From contig JAPOWR010000002.1 of assembly GCA_026707545.1 (NCBI GenBank), positions 248,001-312,000 of the forward strand: a stretch of 64,000 nucleotides of DNA, given 5' to 3'. Numbering within the stretch: position 1 is the stretch's first letter; every line of letters begins with the position of its first letter. The stretch is from Acidobacteriota bacterium. GTDB taxonomy: Bacteria > Acidobacteriota > Thermoanaerobaculia > Multivoradales > Multivoraceae. The position numbers and the translations under genes were made by a program. Of the stretch, positions 27,153 to 37,800 are shown one piece after another. A model generated the notes under the pieces. It saw only the letters and a program-made list of their open reading frames with translations, had not been told where the DNA came from and did not search any database.

Positions 27153-29584
27153 CAGTTGTCCGCCAGGGCGTCGGCGTGCAGGCGCGCCCGGGGCGCGACC
27201 CTCGGCCCGCCGTCGGAGACGAGGCGCCCGCGCTCAGCGGACGCAAGGGCTTCGAAGACCGCCCGAGCGCGAGCCCGGTACTCGCTCCGACCCTCGTCGG
27301 CGAGGTCCTGCAGGGCGAGGCCGACGGTGTACTCGACCGCCTCGCGGCCCAGTCCGCTACGGCCGGGAGCATCGATCGTCCGCAGGCGGCGGATGGCCTC
27401 GGGAGCGTCGCCTTCCGCGAGGAGCAGGTTGGCGAGGTTGAACTCGAGCAGCCAGCGCGGGATGTCGCCGCTTCGATCCAGCTCCTGGAGCAGCCGCGCG
27501 GCCGCAGCGGACGGCAGCAGGTCGGGGTCCCGGACGTCGAGCTGGGTCCACCCCCACCGCGGCTCGACGGTCAGGCTGGTCACGTTGTTCCGGTCCTGGA
27601 CCTCGAGTTCGATCACGCCGCCGGGCTCCAGGTCTTCCAGCGCCGCGGTCAGTTGCAGGGTCGAGGAAGCTGCCGTGCCGTCGATGGCGAGGACTTCCAT
27701 GCCGGGCCGGAGCCCCGCCGCCTCGGCAGGGCCGCCGGGTTCCACCGTGGCCACGATGGGCACGCCCGCCGTCAGCGAGTCGATCAGGACGGCGCCGAAC
27801 CGCGGCGTCTGGCGGCCCAGGTCGGGGGCGAGAGCGCCGGCGAGCCGCGTGAGCGGTCCGTCTTCGAGCCTCCCGCCCTCGATTCGCACCGTCCTCACGT
27901 CGGGTCCCGGGGGACCGGGGACCGCCGGCCACCACCACAGGTCGACCGCGTCGGCGACCAGGTCGTCGTTCAGTACGGCGGCGAAGTAGAGCGCCGCCGG
28001 CAGGTTGGCCTCGACCTGCTCCTGGATCGCGTTCCAGTCCAGTTCCCGGCGGGCGGTCTCCCGGTCGCGCAGCGTTTCCGCGTCGACCCCCAGGTCGGCG
28101 AGTGTGGCGACGCCCTCCGCGGCACGTCCGAGGACGGTGTAGACGCCGGAACCGCGGAACGACTCGAGCGCCGCCTCCATCGCGCGAACGCCGGCCGGAT
28201 CGTCACCCAGCACTCCGAGGTAGACAAGCGCGGGCCGGAGTTCGACCTCGATGTCGATCCGCCGCCGGTCCGCGGCGACCACGGAGGTCTCGAAGTAGCC
28301 CAGCGTGCCGTGGGTCACCGATAAGTCGTACGCGCCGGGAGGAAGCCGCACCTGGGGCGGCGACTTGGACCAATCGGGGCGGAGAATCCGGCCGTTGCCA
28401 AGGACGGTCGCACCTTCGCTCAGGCCGGCCAGACCGATCACTGCCTCCTCCCGCTCGAGCACGATCGGCCGCAGGTCGTAGTCGCGCAGGTCGGGCAGTT
28501 GCAGGCTGGTCCGGACGCTTCGAAAGCCGTCCTTCTCGACCTCGATCCGGTAGCGGCCGGGCGGCAGATCCTCGATCCAGAGTTCCTCCGAGAAGTCCTC
28601 GGGCGGATGCGCCGAGACGGGGCCCTCGGGCCGGAACCAGGGTTCCGCCTGGCCGGCGGTTCGCCCGCGTTCGATGCCGTCGACGAGCACGGTGGCCCCG
28701 GTCGGCGCGGTCCGCAGCCGGACGACCGCGCTGTCGCGCTCCAGCTCGACTTCGACTTCGAGGTCCCGGTCGCCGACGATCGTGAACGCGGCGGTGGTTG
28801 GCAGGAAGCCCGGGCGGACCACCGAGGCCAGGTAGTCGCCGACCAGCAGGGGAGTCGGCTCCGGAGGTTCGAACGGTTCCACGTCTGGCTCGGCCTCGGC
28901 CTCGGGATCGGAAGCGGTGGAGTCGTCGCCGTCATCGGCTGGAACCTCCTGTTCGCCTTCGTCTTCCGCTTCCGCGCCGGCCTCCGCCGCCGGCGGCGCC
29001 TCCGGCGGCCTGTTGTTCTCGAACTCCAGGTCGCCGACCAGGATGCGGGCGTCCCGGGGGAGGACGAGAAAGGAGACGCGTCCCACGAGCTCCTCCCTTC
29101 GGCTCTCCAGGCGCTCGGTCAACTGCCTGCCTGCCGTGTCGGCGTCCAGCTCGAACAGCGGATCGAGGCGGACGATCCGGTCGAGCGCCTCGTCGGCGGC
29201 ATCCCGGTCGTCGAGCGTCCAATGGGCGGCGGCAAGGTAGAGCCACGTGGTTTGCAGGGTCTCGAACAGGCGTGGGTCGTCGGCCGCGAGCGTCCGGGCG
29301 TCACCGGTTGCCGCGGCGAGCGGCTCAAGCGTTGCGATCACGGTCTCGAGGACCGGGATGGCTCCTTCGGAGTCGCCTTCCGCGTAGAGATCGCCGGCTT
29401 CGGCGAGAGCGGCCGTCGCCTGCGGCGGCAGTCGGCTCGAGCGTTCGATCTCCAGATCGCTGCGGCCGATCTCCTGGACGCCGAGACGCTGGGCCGCCAC
29501 GGACCCGCAAAGAGCGAAGAGCGCCGTCAGAACCCCCGCGGCTGCCGCGAGCACGGGTCGCGTCGACGTGCGGTTCCGCGGCAT
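27152..29584 (-). CDS. Secreted PEGA-PDZ protein of the duplicated cassette, paralogue A
   Basis: Exported protein of 810 residues, function unknown. In order: signal peptide (to about residue 31, ending SVAAQ); helical repeat region (about 55-165); a very acidic Glu/Asp/Pro linker (about 195-245); three PEGA-like beta repeats, one containing RLRTAPTGATVLVDGIERG and one YDLSVTHGTLGYFETSVV; an unrecognised alpha/beta domain (about 460-605) with RRELDWNAIQEQ and ALYFAAVLNDDL, followed by a run of three Trp; a PDZ domain (about 615-690, IVATVEPGGPAEAAGLRPG); and a C-terminal helical domain. Only this copy has the acidic linker. It starts 2 bases after an NHL-propeller gene. The domains suggest binding of cell-wall or envelope proteins. 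Confidence 0.75.
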   Translation of the reverse strand: MPRNRTSTRPVLAAAAGVLTALFALCGSVAAQRLGVQEIGRSDLEIERSSRLPPQATAALAEAGDLYAEGDSEGAIPVLETVIATLEPLAAATGDARTLAADDPRLFETLQTTWLYLAAAHWTLDDRDAADEALDRIVRLDPLFELDADTAGRQLTERLESRREELVGRVSFLVLPRDARILVGDLEFENNRPPEAPPAAEAGAEAEDEGEQEVPADDGDDSTASDPEAEAEPDVEPFEPPEPTPLLVGDYLASVVRPGFLPTTAAFTIVGDRDLEVEVELERDSAVVRLRTAPTGATVLVDGIERGRTAGQAEPWFRPEGPVSAHPPEDFSEELWIEDLPPGRYRIEVEKDGFRSVRTSLQLPDLRDYDLRPIVLEREEAVIGLAGLSEGATVLGNGRILRPDWSKSPPQVRLPPGAYDLSVTHGTLGYFETSVVAADRRRIDIEVELRPALVYLGVLGDDPAGVRAMEAALESFRGSGVYTVLGRAAEGVATLADLGVDAETLRDRETARRELDWNAIQEQVEANLPAALYFAAVLNDDLVADAVDLWWWPAVPGPPGPDVRTVRIEGGRLEDGPLTRLAGALAPDLGRQTPRFGAVLIDSLTAGVPIVATVEPGGPAEAAGLRPGMEVLAIDGTAASSTLQLTAALEDLEPGGVIELEVQDRNNVTSLTVEPRWGWTQLDVRDPDLLPSAAAARLLQELDRSGDIPRWLLEFNLANLLLAEGDAPEAIRRLRTIDAPGRSGLGREAVEYTVGLALQDLADEGRSEYRARARAVFEALASAERGRLVSDGGPRVAPRARLHADALADN

Positions 29585-29586
29585 GC

Positions 29587-30912
29587 CTACTCCACCACCA
29601 GGACCGCGCCGAGCCGGCTGTCGGCGATGAAGATGCGGCCCCTGGCGTCGACCGCGATGTCCTCTGGAGCCCGCAGCTCCTGAGCGCTCGGAAGGATGGG
29701 GCCGATCGTGGCGATGGGCACGGCGTGGGGATCGTAGACCAGAACCTGAAGGGACGAGGCGTCCAGCACGTAGCGGTTGCCGAACGGGTCGACGTCGACC
29801 GCCGTGGGCCGGTTCCAGTCGGCGCGGAACGACTCCTCGAAGTCGCCGTTCCTGCCGAAGCGATGCACTGTGGCCGGTTGCGAGCGGGAGCCGGCATCCA
29901 GGACGTGGATGGTGCCGTCCTCGCCCACGGCGAGATCGATGGGCTGGTTTATCGCGCCGAGACGGAGGGTTTCGAGCGGGCGGCCGTCCGGGTCGTAGCG
30001 AAGCACTTCGGCGGTGCGGCGGGAGAGGAGGGTCCAGTTGCCGAACCCGTCCTGGTGGGCGGCGACGATCCGGTCGAGCGTGCCGCCCTGGGGCCGGCCA
30101 AAGGAGACCGTCACGAGATCCTGGAGCCGGGTCACACCGTCGGCCGTGATCACGGCGCCGCCACCGCCGGCACCCTGGCTGGGCCGGACGATTCCGCGCA
30201 GGTCCCGGGCCGAGGAGGGGCTCCCGTTGGGGTCGAGGATCGCGGCCCGGTTCGGTTCGGTGACGAGGAGTTCGCCGTTCGCTCCGGCGGCGACGCCGCG
30301 GGGTCTCTCGATTCCCGCCTGCTCGGGCAGGTAGGGCCTGGACCGGCTCCAGGGCTCCCTACCTGTGAGAGGCCGCAGGATCAGGCGGTGAATCAGGGTC
30401 ATCCGGTCGAGGGCGGCGTCGGCGAGCCCGCTCGCTGGTTCCGCTCCGGCGGCTTGTCGGAGCCAGCCCTCCCGCGCCAGCCTCAGATGGTCGACTGCCC
30501 CCTGCCAGTCCCCGCGCGCAAGCAGTAGTTCGCCGAGTTCGTAGTGGGCCCGGGGCGTCCACTCGTTCTCGGCTTCGCGCTCCAGGACCCGAAGCAGTTC
30601 GCCGGCGGCTTTCGCTACGTCGCCGGTGCGCCGTCCCAGTGCGGAGGCCTCGACCAGGGCCCGGCTGCGAACTGCCGCTTGGGGATGTTCGCTCGCGGGG
30701 AGACGCCTACTGAGCGCCAGCAATTCCCCGCGCGCCCGCGCCAGGTCACCTGCGCTACGCGCGGTCCCGACGTTCACGAGAACGGCGTCGACGGCCGCGG
30801 CGACTTCGCGCTCGACGGCCTCCCGCTGGGCCGGCAGCGCCGCGGCGACGAAGACCAGGGCGAGGCCGAACCAGAGGCTACGCGTCGACCTGATCGTTGA
30901 GCCTCTCGTCAC
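29587..30912 (-). CDS. Secreted NHL-propeller protein with N-terminal helical repeats, copy 1
   Basis: Exported protein of about 441 residues. After the signal peptide (STRSLWFGLALVFVAAALPA) come TPR-like helices (about 30-150: RARGELLALSRRLP, RAHYELGELLLARGDWQGAV), then a beta-propeller made of NHL-type blades such as QPIDLAVGEDGTIHVLDAG, RPTAVDVDPFGNRYVLDAS and the last blade APEDIAVDARGRIFIADSR. GTG at 30912 gives the best signal peptide and overlaps the M48 gene by 35 bases; the frame is open slightly further. The gene following it encodes the PEGA-PDZ protein, and the same pair order recurs at 37.8-39.2 kb. Function is not known. Confidence 0.72.
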   Translation of the reverse strand: MTRGSTIRSTRSLWFGLALVFVAAALPAQREAVEREVAAAVDAVLVNVGTARSAGDLARARGELLALSRRLPASEHPQAAVRSRALVEASALGRRTGDVAKAAGELLRVLEREAENEWTPRAHYELGELLLARGDWQGAVDHLRLAREGWLRQAAGAEPASGLADAALDRMTLIHRLILRPLTGREPWSRSRPYLPEQAGIERPRGVAAGANGELLVTEPNRAAILDPNGSPSSARDLRGIVRPSQGAGGGGAVITADGVTRLQDLVTVSFGRPQGGTLDRIVAAHQDGFGNWTLLSRRTAEVLRYDPDGRPLETLRLGAINQPIDLAVGEDGTIHVLDAGSRSQPATVHRFGRNGDFEESFRADWNRPTAVDVDPFGNRYVLDASSLQVLVYDPHAVPIATIGPILPSAQELRAPEDIAVDARGRIFIADSRLGAVLVVE

Positions 30913-32686
30913 TGATCCGTTGGGCGCTTGGCGAGTGAGGGGCATGGGTGAGGATCAGGTTGGCTCGCGCAATCGCCTTCGCCGCGTCGCCGAGTTCCTG
31001 GTACGTGAGCATCTCCTTGTACAGCACGTCCGCCAGTCTGTTCAACCGCTCCTCGACCTCGCCTGCGTAAGGGCCGTTCGGGAAGCGCTCGAGATACTCG
31101 GAACCGCTCGTGATGTCGTCATAGCTGCCGACCAGTTTGCCCAGCCGGTCCTCGGCGCGCTGGCCGAGTTCGGGGTCGCGTTTCTGGGACGCGAGGTGCT
31201 GGAGGGAACCAAGACGTGTGAGCACGGGCGCCAGGTTGCGCAATCCTCGCTGAGCGTCGGCCGCGGGACTGTCGCCGTCTTCGGTTATCGCACCGGCCGG
31301 CTCCGACTCCCAGGCTTTGAGAAAGTGCTCCACCGCGTCCGTCTCGCGGCCGAGCCGGCTGTAGGAGATCCCGAGCAGCAGCGCCACCTTGGGTGCCCGC
31401 GGAGAGTCCGGATAGTTGGAGAGGAAGGCCTCGAGGAAGGGTGTCTCGAACACCCCCCGGTCGAGGATCCTGATCGACTGGCCGTAGAGCTCTTCCGACT
31501 GGCGGCGCAGGTCGGCCATTTCGTTGCTGAGCACCGCCAGGAAGGGCGTCTCGGGGGTCAGGGAGCGGACGCTCTCCATCTGCTGACGGTAGGCGGCGGT
31601 GATCCGGCCGTAGTCGCGGGACGTGGCCAGCCGTTCGAGTTCCGCGTCGCGCAGCCTGTGCAGGTTCTCGAGCCGAAGCGATTCTGCGGCGGTGCCCGAG
31701 GGCCACGCACCGAGGGCCATTGCCTTCAGCAGATCGAGTTCCGGCGATGACGGAGGTCGTCCCTGCCGGCGGCCCTGAGGCTGCTCCTTCGTACCCCGTT
31801 CCGCGTACTCGAGCAGTACGGTCTGCGTGGCGGTGCGGTACGCATCGACGTCTTCGGACGGTTCCGGCTGCAGCGTCGCCAGGTAGCGGGCGCGGGCCTC
31901 GGCGGCAACGACGCGCGAGTCGAAGAACGGGTGGGTCTGCCAGTAGCCGAGGACCTTCGCCTGGGAGATGCGTTCGCCCATTCTGGTCATCAACTGAGCC
32001 AGTCCGTTCGGATCGAAGCCTGCGGCGGCGGCGTAGCGCTGTCCCTCCTCGTCGCTCTGGTCCTCGTGCTCGCGGGAGTAGCTGCGCATAAGCAGTTCGG
32101 TGAACACCATGCCCCCTGTAAGGGCCGCTTGGGCGGCTGCCGCGGTCGACCCCTGGTCGCGGGTGTAGCCGTAGGGACCGACGTAGCCGTCGTTCCGATC
32201 GGACGCGGCTGCCGCGATCAGGCCGACGGAGAGCAGGGAACTCGCCACGTTGAGCAAGGTCGCGCGCTTCTTCTGCTTCAGGAAGTGCTCGGAGGTCACG
32301 TGCGCGATCTCGTGGCCGAGGAGCGCCGCCAGCATGTCATCCGAGAGCCCCAGGTCGAGCATGCCCTTGGTCACGAAGATCTGCCCGGCGGGCAGAGCGA
32401 AGGCGTTGGGCAGGGGCGTGTCGACGACGGCGAAGGTGAAGGGGTATTCGTCGAAGTCCGCGTGGTAGGCGACCTGGTAGCCGATCCGGTTGACCCGTTC
32501 CTGAGCCGCCGGGTCGTCGAGCAGCCCGTACTGCCTGACCGCCTGAGCCGCGGCGGCGAGGCTCTTCTGGAACAGTGCCGGATTGGAGATCTCCAGTCCC
32601 GACGAAGAGCTGGCGGTGCCAAGGAAGAAGGCCAGGGTGACGGCGGTCACGGTCCGTGTTGAAGACGCTTGTCGGGTGCGAATCAT
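30878..32686 (-). CDS. Secreted M48-family zinc metalloprotease with C-terminal helical repeats
   Basis: Periplasmic protease of 602 residues resembling BepA/YfgC and LoiP. The signal peptide (VTAVTLAFFLGTASSSSG) follows ATG at 32686. The M48 domain has FTFAVVDTPLPNAFALPAGQ, the zinc-binding HExxH in LLGHEIAHVTSEHFLKQ and the third ligand region REHEDQSDEEGQRYAAAAG. Residues after 300 are charged and helical, with TPR-like character (IARANLILTHAPHSPSAQ at the end). BepA helps assemble or degrade outer-membrane proteins such as LptD; a similar envelope-quality role is likely. The gene sits between two copies of the NHL/PEGA cassette, so those proteins may be its clients or partners (inference). 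Confidence 0.88.
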   Translation of the reverse strand: MIRTRQASSTRTVTAVTLAFFLGTASSSSGLEISNPALFQKSLAAAAQAVRQYGLLDDPAAQERVNRIGYQVAYHADFDEYPFTFAVVDTPLPNAFALPAGQIFVTKGMLDLGLSDDMLAALLGHEIAHVTSEHFLKQKKRATLLNVASSLLSVGLIAAAASDRNDGYVGPYGYTRDQGSTAAAAQAALTGGMVFTELLMRSYSREHEDQSDEEGQRYAAAAGFDPNGLAQLMTRMGERISQAKVLGYWQTHPFFDSRVVAAEARARYLATLQPEPSEDVDAYRTATQTVLLEYAERGTKEQPQGRRQGRPPSSPELDLLKAMALGAWPSGTAAESLRLENLHRLRDAELERLATSRDYGRITAAYRQQMESVRSLTPETPFLAVLSNEMADLRRQSEELYGQSIRILDRGVFETPFLEAFLSNYPDSPRAPKVALLLGISYSRLGRETDAVEHFLKAWESEPAGAITEDGDSPAADAQRGLRNLAPVLTRLGSLQHLASQKRDPELGQRAEDRLGKLVGSYDDITSGSEYLERFPNGPYAGEVEERLNRLADVLYKEMLTYQELGDAAKAIARANLILTHAPHSPSAQRISDERLNDQVDA

Positions 32687-32759
32687 GGGTGGACCAACGG
32701 TCGCGGGACCGTACGAGATTCCATCCGAGCGTCCGGTGACGGGCGCTACGACTGGTTCG

Positions 32760-32784
32760 CGTGTGGCGCGAAACGCGCCACACG
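32760..32784 (-). terminator. Strong hairpin between paralogue C and the M48 gene
   Basis: Perfect 11-bp stem CGTGTGGCGCG/CGCGCCACACG around an AAA loop, 83 bases past the stop of the PEGA-PDZ gene at 32868 and 73 bases before the M48 start. There is no T-tract on either strand. It probably ends or attenuates the upstream cassette transcript. Confidence 0.6.
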
Positions 32785-32867
32785 GGTTCCGCAACGTCCT
32801 AGGATAACCCCGTAACGCGGTTGCTGGTGATGCCGGATGCGGTCGTGATGTCTCGCCGGTGTCGCTT

Positions 32868-34808
32868 TCACCGTTCGGCTAGCGCGTCTGCACGCAGTCG
32901 GGCGCGGGGCGCGACCTCGGGTCCTTCGTCCGCATACAGCCGGCCATGCTCGGTCAACGCGAGCGATTCGAAGACGCGCCGGGCGCGTTGCCGTACCTCG
33001 TCGTGGCCTCGGTCAGCCAGGTCGGACAGTGCGACTCCGAAGGTGTACTGAACCGTTTCCGCCCCCAACCCGGCGCGGTCGGGGGCCTCGATCTCCTCGA
33101 GGAGCTGAATCGCGCTCTCGGGATCGCCAGCGGCGAGCGCCAGCGCGGCGAGGTCCAGTTCAAGGAGCCAGCGAGGCGTGTCGGCCGAGCTGTCGAACTC
33201 CCGGATCAGCCCGGCGGCCGCGGCGGCCAGGTACAGATTCGGAGCGAGAACATCAAGCTGAGTCCACCCCCACGCTGGATGGATGACCGTGGCGGTGGCT
33301 TCCTTTCCGTCTCCTCCGACTGCGAATTCGATTCCGCCCCCGGGTTGGAGCCGGTCCAGGGCTGTCGTCAACTGGTCCGCCGAGGCGGGTTCACCGTCGA
33401 TCTCCCTGACCTCGATCCCAGGTTGCAGGCCAGCGGCTGCGGCCGGTCCACCCGGATCAACCGTGGCGACGATGAGACCGTCGCTCTTCAGCGACTCGAT
33501 CAGGCCGACGCCGAGATCGGGCGTCTGGATTCCAACTTCAAGTACCGGATTCAGCGAACGAGCAAGCCGTCTCAGGGCGCTGCCCTCGAATCTTCCGCTC
33601 CTGAGATCGATGGACAGCACGTCGGGTCGGGCGGGACCGGGCGCAGCCGACCACCACCACAAGTCGACAGAGTCGGCCGCCAGGTCGTCGCTCAGCACAG
33701 CGGCGAAGTACAGTGCCGCCGGAGTTTCCCGTTGGATCTGCGCTCGGATGGCGTTCCATGGGAGCTCGGTCTTCGCGGTTGTCCAGTCGCGCAGGACCTG
33801 TGAGTCGATACCTAGGTCGGCGAAGACGGCGCGGCCCTGTTCGCTACGGTCGAGCACGATATGGACCCCGTCGTCCTTCAGGAACTCGATCGCGGAGGCT
33901 ACGGCGCGCAGTCCGGCCGCATCCTCGCCGAAGGTTCCGAGGAAGGCCAGAGCCGGCTTCATCTCGACGCGAACTTCCAGCCAAGCGCCATGCTCTACGA
34001 CGACCGATGTCTCGAAGACGTCCTGTCTGCCGCGAGTGACGACCAGATCGAGCTGGCCTGGCAGCACGGCCACTTCCGGCTTGAGCTTCGATCGGTCCGG
34101 CTGCATCTCGCGGCCGTTGCCGTAGACCTTCGCGTCCTCCGGCAGCCCCTCGAGCAGGAGCATGGCGTACTCCTGCTCGAGCACGACGGGAGGTAGTTCG
34201 TAGTCGAGCAGGGCGGGGATGTCGAGCGTTTGGCTGAACGTGCGGAAACCCTCTCTCCTTATCTCGAGCCGATGCGAACCGACGGGCAGGTCGGCGAGCC
34301 ACAGTTCGGCTGAGAAGCTCCTTCCGGGAGTAAACGCCGCTGGCCCTTCCGGAGTGAAATCTGGCCTGGCGTGTCCCTCGGTGCGACCGCGTACGAAACC
34401 GTCGATCAGTACGGTCGCGTTGCTCGGCGCGGTTCGCAGCCGGAGCGTCGCACTGGCGCGCTCCATGGTGACCACGACGTCCATCTCCTCGCCGGCGGCG
34501 ACGCTGAAGCCGACGAGCGTCGGCAGGTAGCCCGGCCGTGTGATCTCGGCCACGTAGTCGCTGGCGGGAAGCGCGAGGCGTCCCGGTGCGCGAAGTACCC
34601 GGCGTCCGACTTCGATTCGAGCGTCCGGCGGCTCCGCTACGAAGGTCGCGCCTCCAAGGGCCTCCGGTTGGGGCCACTCCTGCGCGGCCACCGGGCCTTC
34701 ACGTCCGGTTCCTGAGAGAAACAGGACCATGATCCACGCGGCTTGGAGCACCGCGCCTGGGGCCGACAGAGGCGTTCTCCGGTTGCCGGTGTGGCCAATG
34801 CAGATCAT
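32868..34808 (-). CDS. Secreted PEGA-PDZ protein of the duplicated cassette, paralogue C
   Basis: Exported protein of 646 residues, function unknown. It lacks the N-terminal helical part and acidic linker of paralogue A. Visible parts: a membrane-targeting segment (AAWIMVLFLSG, up to VAAQ); PEGA-like repeats (about 60-300, with LRTAPSNATVLIDGFVRGRT and LPVGSHRLEIRREGF); the unrecognised domain (about 300-440) with TELPWNAIRAQ and ALYFAAVLSDDL then three Trp; a PDZ domain (about 450-530, IVATVDPGGPAAAAGLQPG); GWGWTQLDV; and a C-terminal helical domain ending VAPRARLRADALAER, almost the same ending as paralogue A. Its ATG overlaps the preceding stop as ATGA. Confidence 0.73.
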   Translation of the reverse strand: MICIGHTGNRRTPLSAPGAVLQAAWIMVLFLSGTGREGPVAAQEWPQPEALGGATFVAEPPDARIEVGRRVLRAPGRLALPASDYVAEITRPGYLPTLVGFSVAAGEEMDVVVTMERASATLRLRTAPSNATVLIDGFVRGRTEGHARPDFTPEGPAAFTPGRSFSAELWLADLPVGSHRLEIRREGFRTFSQTLDIPALLDYELPPVVLEQEYAMLLLEGLPEDAKVYGNGREMQPDRSKLKPEVAVLPGQLDLVVTRGRQDVFETSVVVEHGAWLEVRVEMKPALAFLGTFGEDAAGLRAVASAIEFLKDDGVHIVLDRSEQGRAVFADLGIDSQVLRDWTTAKTELPWNAIRAQIQRETPAALYFAAVLSDDLAADSVDLWWWSAAPGPARPDVLSIDLRSGRFEGSALRRLARSLNPVLEVGIQTPDLGVGLIESLKSDGLIVATVDPGGPAAAAGLQPGIEVREIDGEPASADQLTTALDRLQPGGGIEFAVGGDGKEATATVIHPAWGWTQLDVLAPNLYLAAAAAGLIREFDSSADTPRWLLELDLAALALAAGDPESAIQLLEEIEAPDRAGLGAETVQYTFGVALSDLADRGHDEVRQRARRVFESLALTEHGRLYADEGPEVAPRARLRADALAER

Positions 34809-37800
34809 GGGTAGTAGCCGCTGATCGTGCGGGCGCGGCGTCCGTCCGTGACCCGAACTTCGACCTGCCGGAAGTCGTCGTTCGCGGACTGCTGGTTCGA
34901 GTTGTAGGCCAGCAGGTACTGTGAGCGGAGTTCCCTGTCGATCTGTCGATACACCGGCTGTAGTTCCCTGGCCGCCGAGATGAAGAACGCCCGCCCGCCG
35001 GTCACCGCGGCGATCTCCTGGAGTTTCGACCGCAGCAGCGGTTCGTTGTCGCCAATGCCCAGCCCGATCGTGTAGATGACGACCTCCGAGTGCTTGGCGT
35101 ACTCCAGGACGTCGGGATAGGTGGCGGAACTCGACGTATCCTCGCCGTCCGACAGGAGGACGAGCGCGCGCCGTCCCCGGATGCCGCGGAAGTAGTAGAG
35201 GCCTGTCATCAGGGCATCGTGGAGCGCCGTCTGGCCGCTCGCGCGAAGCGCGCGGACCGTGTCCACGACCGCTTCCACGTCGGATGTCTGTCCCATGAGC
35301 AGATGGGGACGGGACGCGAACGCCACTGCGAACGAACTGTCACTCGGGTTGAGCAGGTTGGTCAGGAACTGCGCGGCGGCCTTCCTGGTCTCCTCCATGA
35401 CCGGGTCCATCGACGCGGACGTGTCGATCGCGACCCCAAGGGTCAGAGGTAGGTTCTCGACGAGTTCAAAGGTGGAGATCTGCTGTGTGACGCCGTCCTC
35501 CAGCACGGTGAAGTCGGCCTCCCGGAGCCCGACGATCGGGCGGTTGCCCCTGTCGGTCACGGCCGTGTAGAGCTCGACCATGTCGACATCGATGCTGTCG
35601 GAAAGGGCCGACGCGCTGAGAAAGCGGACGTCCTCGGCGCCGCTGCCGTCGTCCAGCGTCGCTGTGACCGTGAGGTAGACCGGTTCGGCCTCGTTGCGGG
35701 CCCTGGGCACGCTGATCTCGGCCCGCCAGGGTGGTCTCTGGAGTTCGACCTGGACTTCGTCCCCTACGCGAAACTCCACGGCGCTGACTTCGCGTCCTTT
35801 TGGTACGACGATGGCCGCCCTCGCTGGCGTCGTGCCGACGACATCGACGCCGCGGGCCGGCTCCTCGATGTTCACTCGCAGGTCGCCGCGCTGCTGGTTC
35901 AGGACCAATTCGTTCGCCGCGACGACATGGCCATCGGCGTCGAGCCCTTCGACGGTGAGCACTTGTTGCGTCGGATACTTGGCCAAGCGGAGCATGGTCC
36001 AGGCCTTGGACCTGGGCTCGGTCGCCTGGTGCCTGCCATCGACCAGGAAACGGACGGCGACGATGTCGCTGCCGCTCACCCGCACCTCGGCGCGATACTC
36101 GCCGACGACGATCTCGGTATCTGGCGGCACAAGAGCCAGAGAAGTCTTCGCGTGCAAACGAGATCGGGCGGCGATCGAAGGCCCCCGGTCGCTGCCGAGC
36201 CGGCTGTTCTCGGCGGCCTCCAGATCCCTGAAGAGGGCGACCGCCTGATTCCCGTACTCCGCGTCCACCTGGTCTGCTAGTTCGGAAAGGGCCAGCCCGA
36301 TCATGTACTCGACGGTCTCTCCGCCGAGGCCGCCTCGCCCCGGCGCTTCGATCCTCCTGAGCAGACGAACCGCGCTTTCGGCTTCACCTTGCGCGAAGAG
36401 GATGGACGCGAGTTCAAGTTCGAGCAGCCATGCCGGGACGTCTCCGGGACTCTTGAGTTTCTGAATCAGGTGTGCCGCAGCCGTGGCCGGCAGCAACTCG
36501 GGAGCGAACGGGTCGAGCATCGACCAACCCCATTCTGGCTCGATCGTGTGGACTGCCGGCTCGCCCCGAGCACCGGCGATCCGGACTTCCAGAACCTCGC
36601 CTGGTCTGAGAGCCGACGTTGCGTCGATCCAGTCCTGCGCTCCCTTGAGCTGCGAGCCGTTCAGGGAAGCAAGCTCCATGGCGGGCTCGATGCCGGCCCT
36701 GTAGGCCGGCGACGCCAAGGCAACGTCGGCCACCACGAGTGGGTTGTTCACCTCGGATTCGACGAGGGTGACGCCGACCCACGGAACGCGCCGTTCGGGT
36801 TCAGGCTTCAGTGCCGCGGTCAGCCGGGCCATGTCGTCGTCGTCCGGCCGCCCGCCGGGAACGCGGAGCGCCAGAACATCCGGCGTCGCGGGGCCGGGAG
36901 CGGCCGATAGCCACCAGAGGTTGATCCGGTCCGCTTCCCGATCCTCGTCGAGGACCGCGAGGAGGTACAGGGCTGCCGGCGCCTCGCTTTCGAGCTGGGC
37001 GCGAATCGATATCCAGTCCAGCTCCCGTCTCGCCGCTTCCGCGTTTCCGCTCAGCGTGCCGTCGTTGACTCCGAGGTCCGCCAGAAGCGCCTCGCCCGTT
37101 GGCTCGAACACGATGCTGTAGGAGGTCTGGCCGGCGAGATGGTCGGCGATCGACCGTAGGGCTTGCTCCGCGAGCGGGTCGGAGCCGAGAATGCCGAGGA
37201 CGGCAAGGAGCGGTCGGAGTCCGACATCGACGGTCAGCCGACTCCGGTCTCTGAGAGAAACGGAACTCTCGAAGGAGCCAGACGCACCGTGAACAACCGT
37301 CAGTTCGTACTCGCCGGGCACGATCGTGACCTCCGGCGGCGTTGTGCGGCGGTCCACGGCCAGGGTCTTCCCGTTCGCCGTGACGACGGCATCAGCGGGG
37401 AGACCACGAAACCCGATCACTGCCTCCTGCGGCTCGAGTTCGATCCGAGGCAACTCGTAGTCACGCAGGTCAGGAAGAACGAGCGTGGCTCCGTACGTGC
37501 GAAACCCGGCCCGCTTCACCTCCAGGTCGAACCGGCCCGTTGCCAGTCCGTCGATCCAGCACACGGGGACGCACTGACTTGCGGCGGCGGACGTGGCGGA
37601 AACTACGCCGCTCCGGGGTGCCTGCTCAACGCCGTCGATCAGGATGGTGACGTCCGCGGGTGTCGTGCGCAGTCGGATGCTGGCGGTAGCTTCGCGGGCG
37701 CTGGAGTCGGAGTCCGTCGTCTCCTGTGTGAAGCCGGGTCCGGCCAGTGCGGCGAGAGACAGCACCAGGACCAGGAGTGCTCGCAGCCTGTTCAGGGAGA

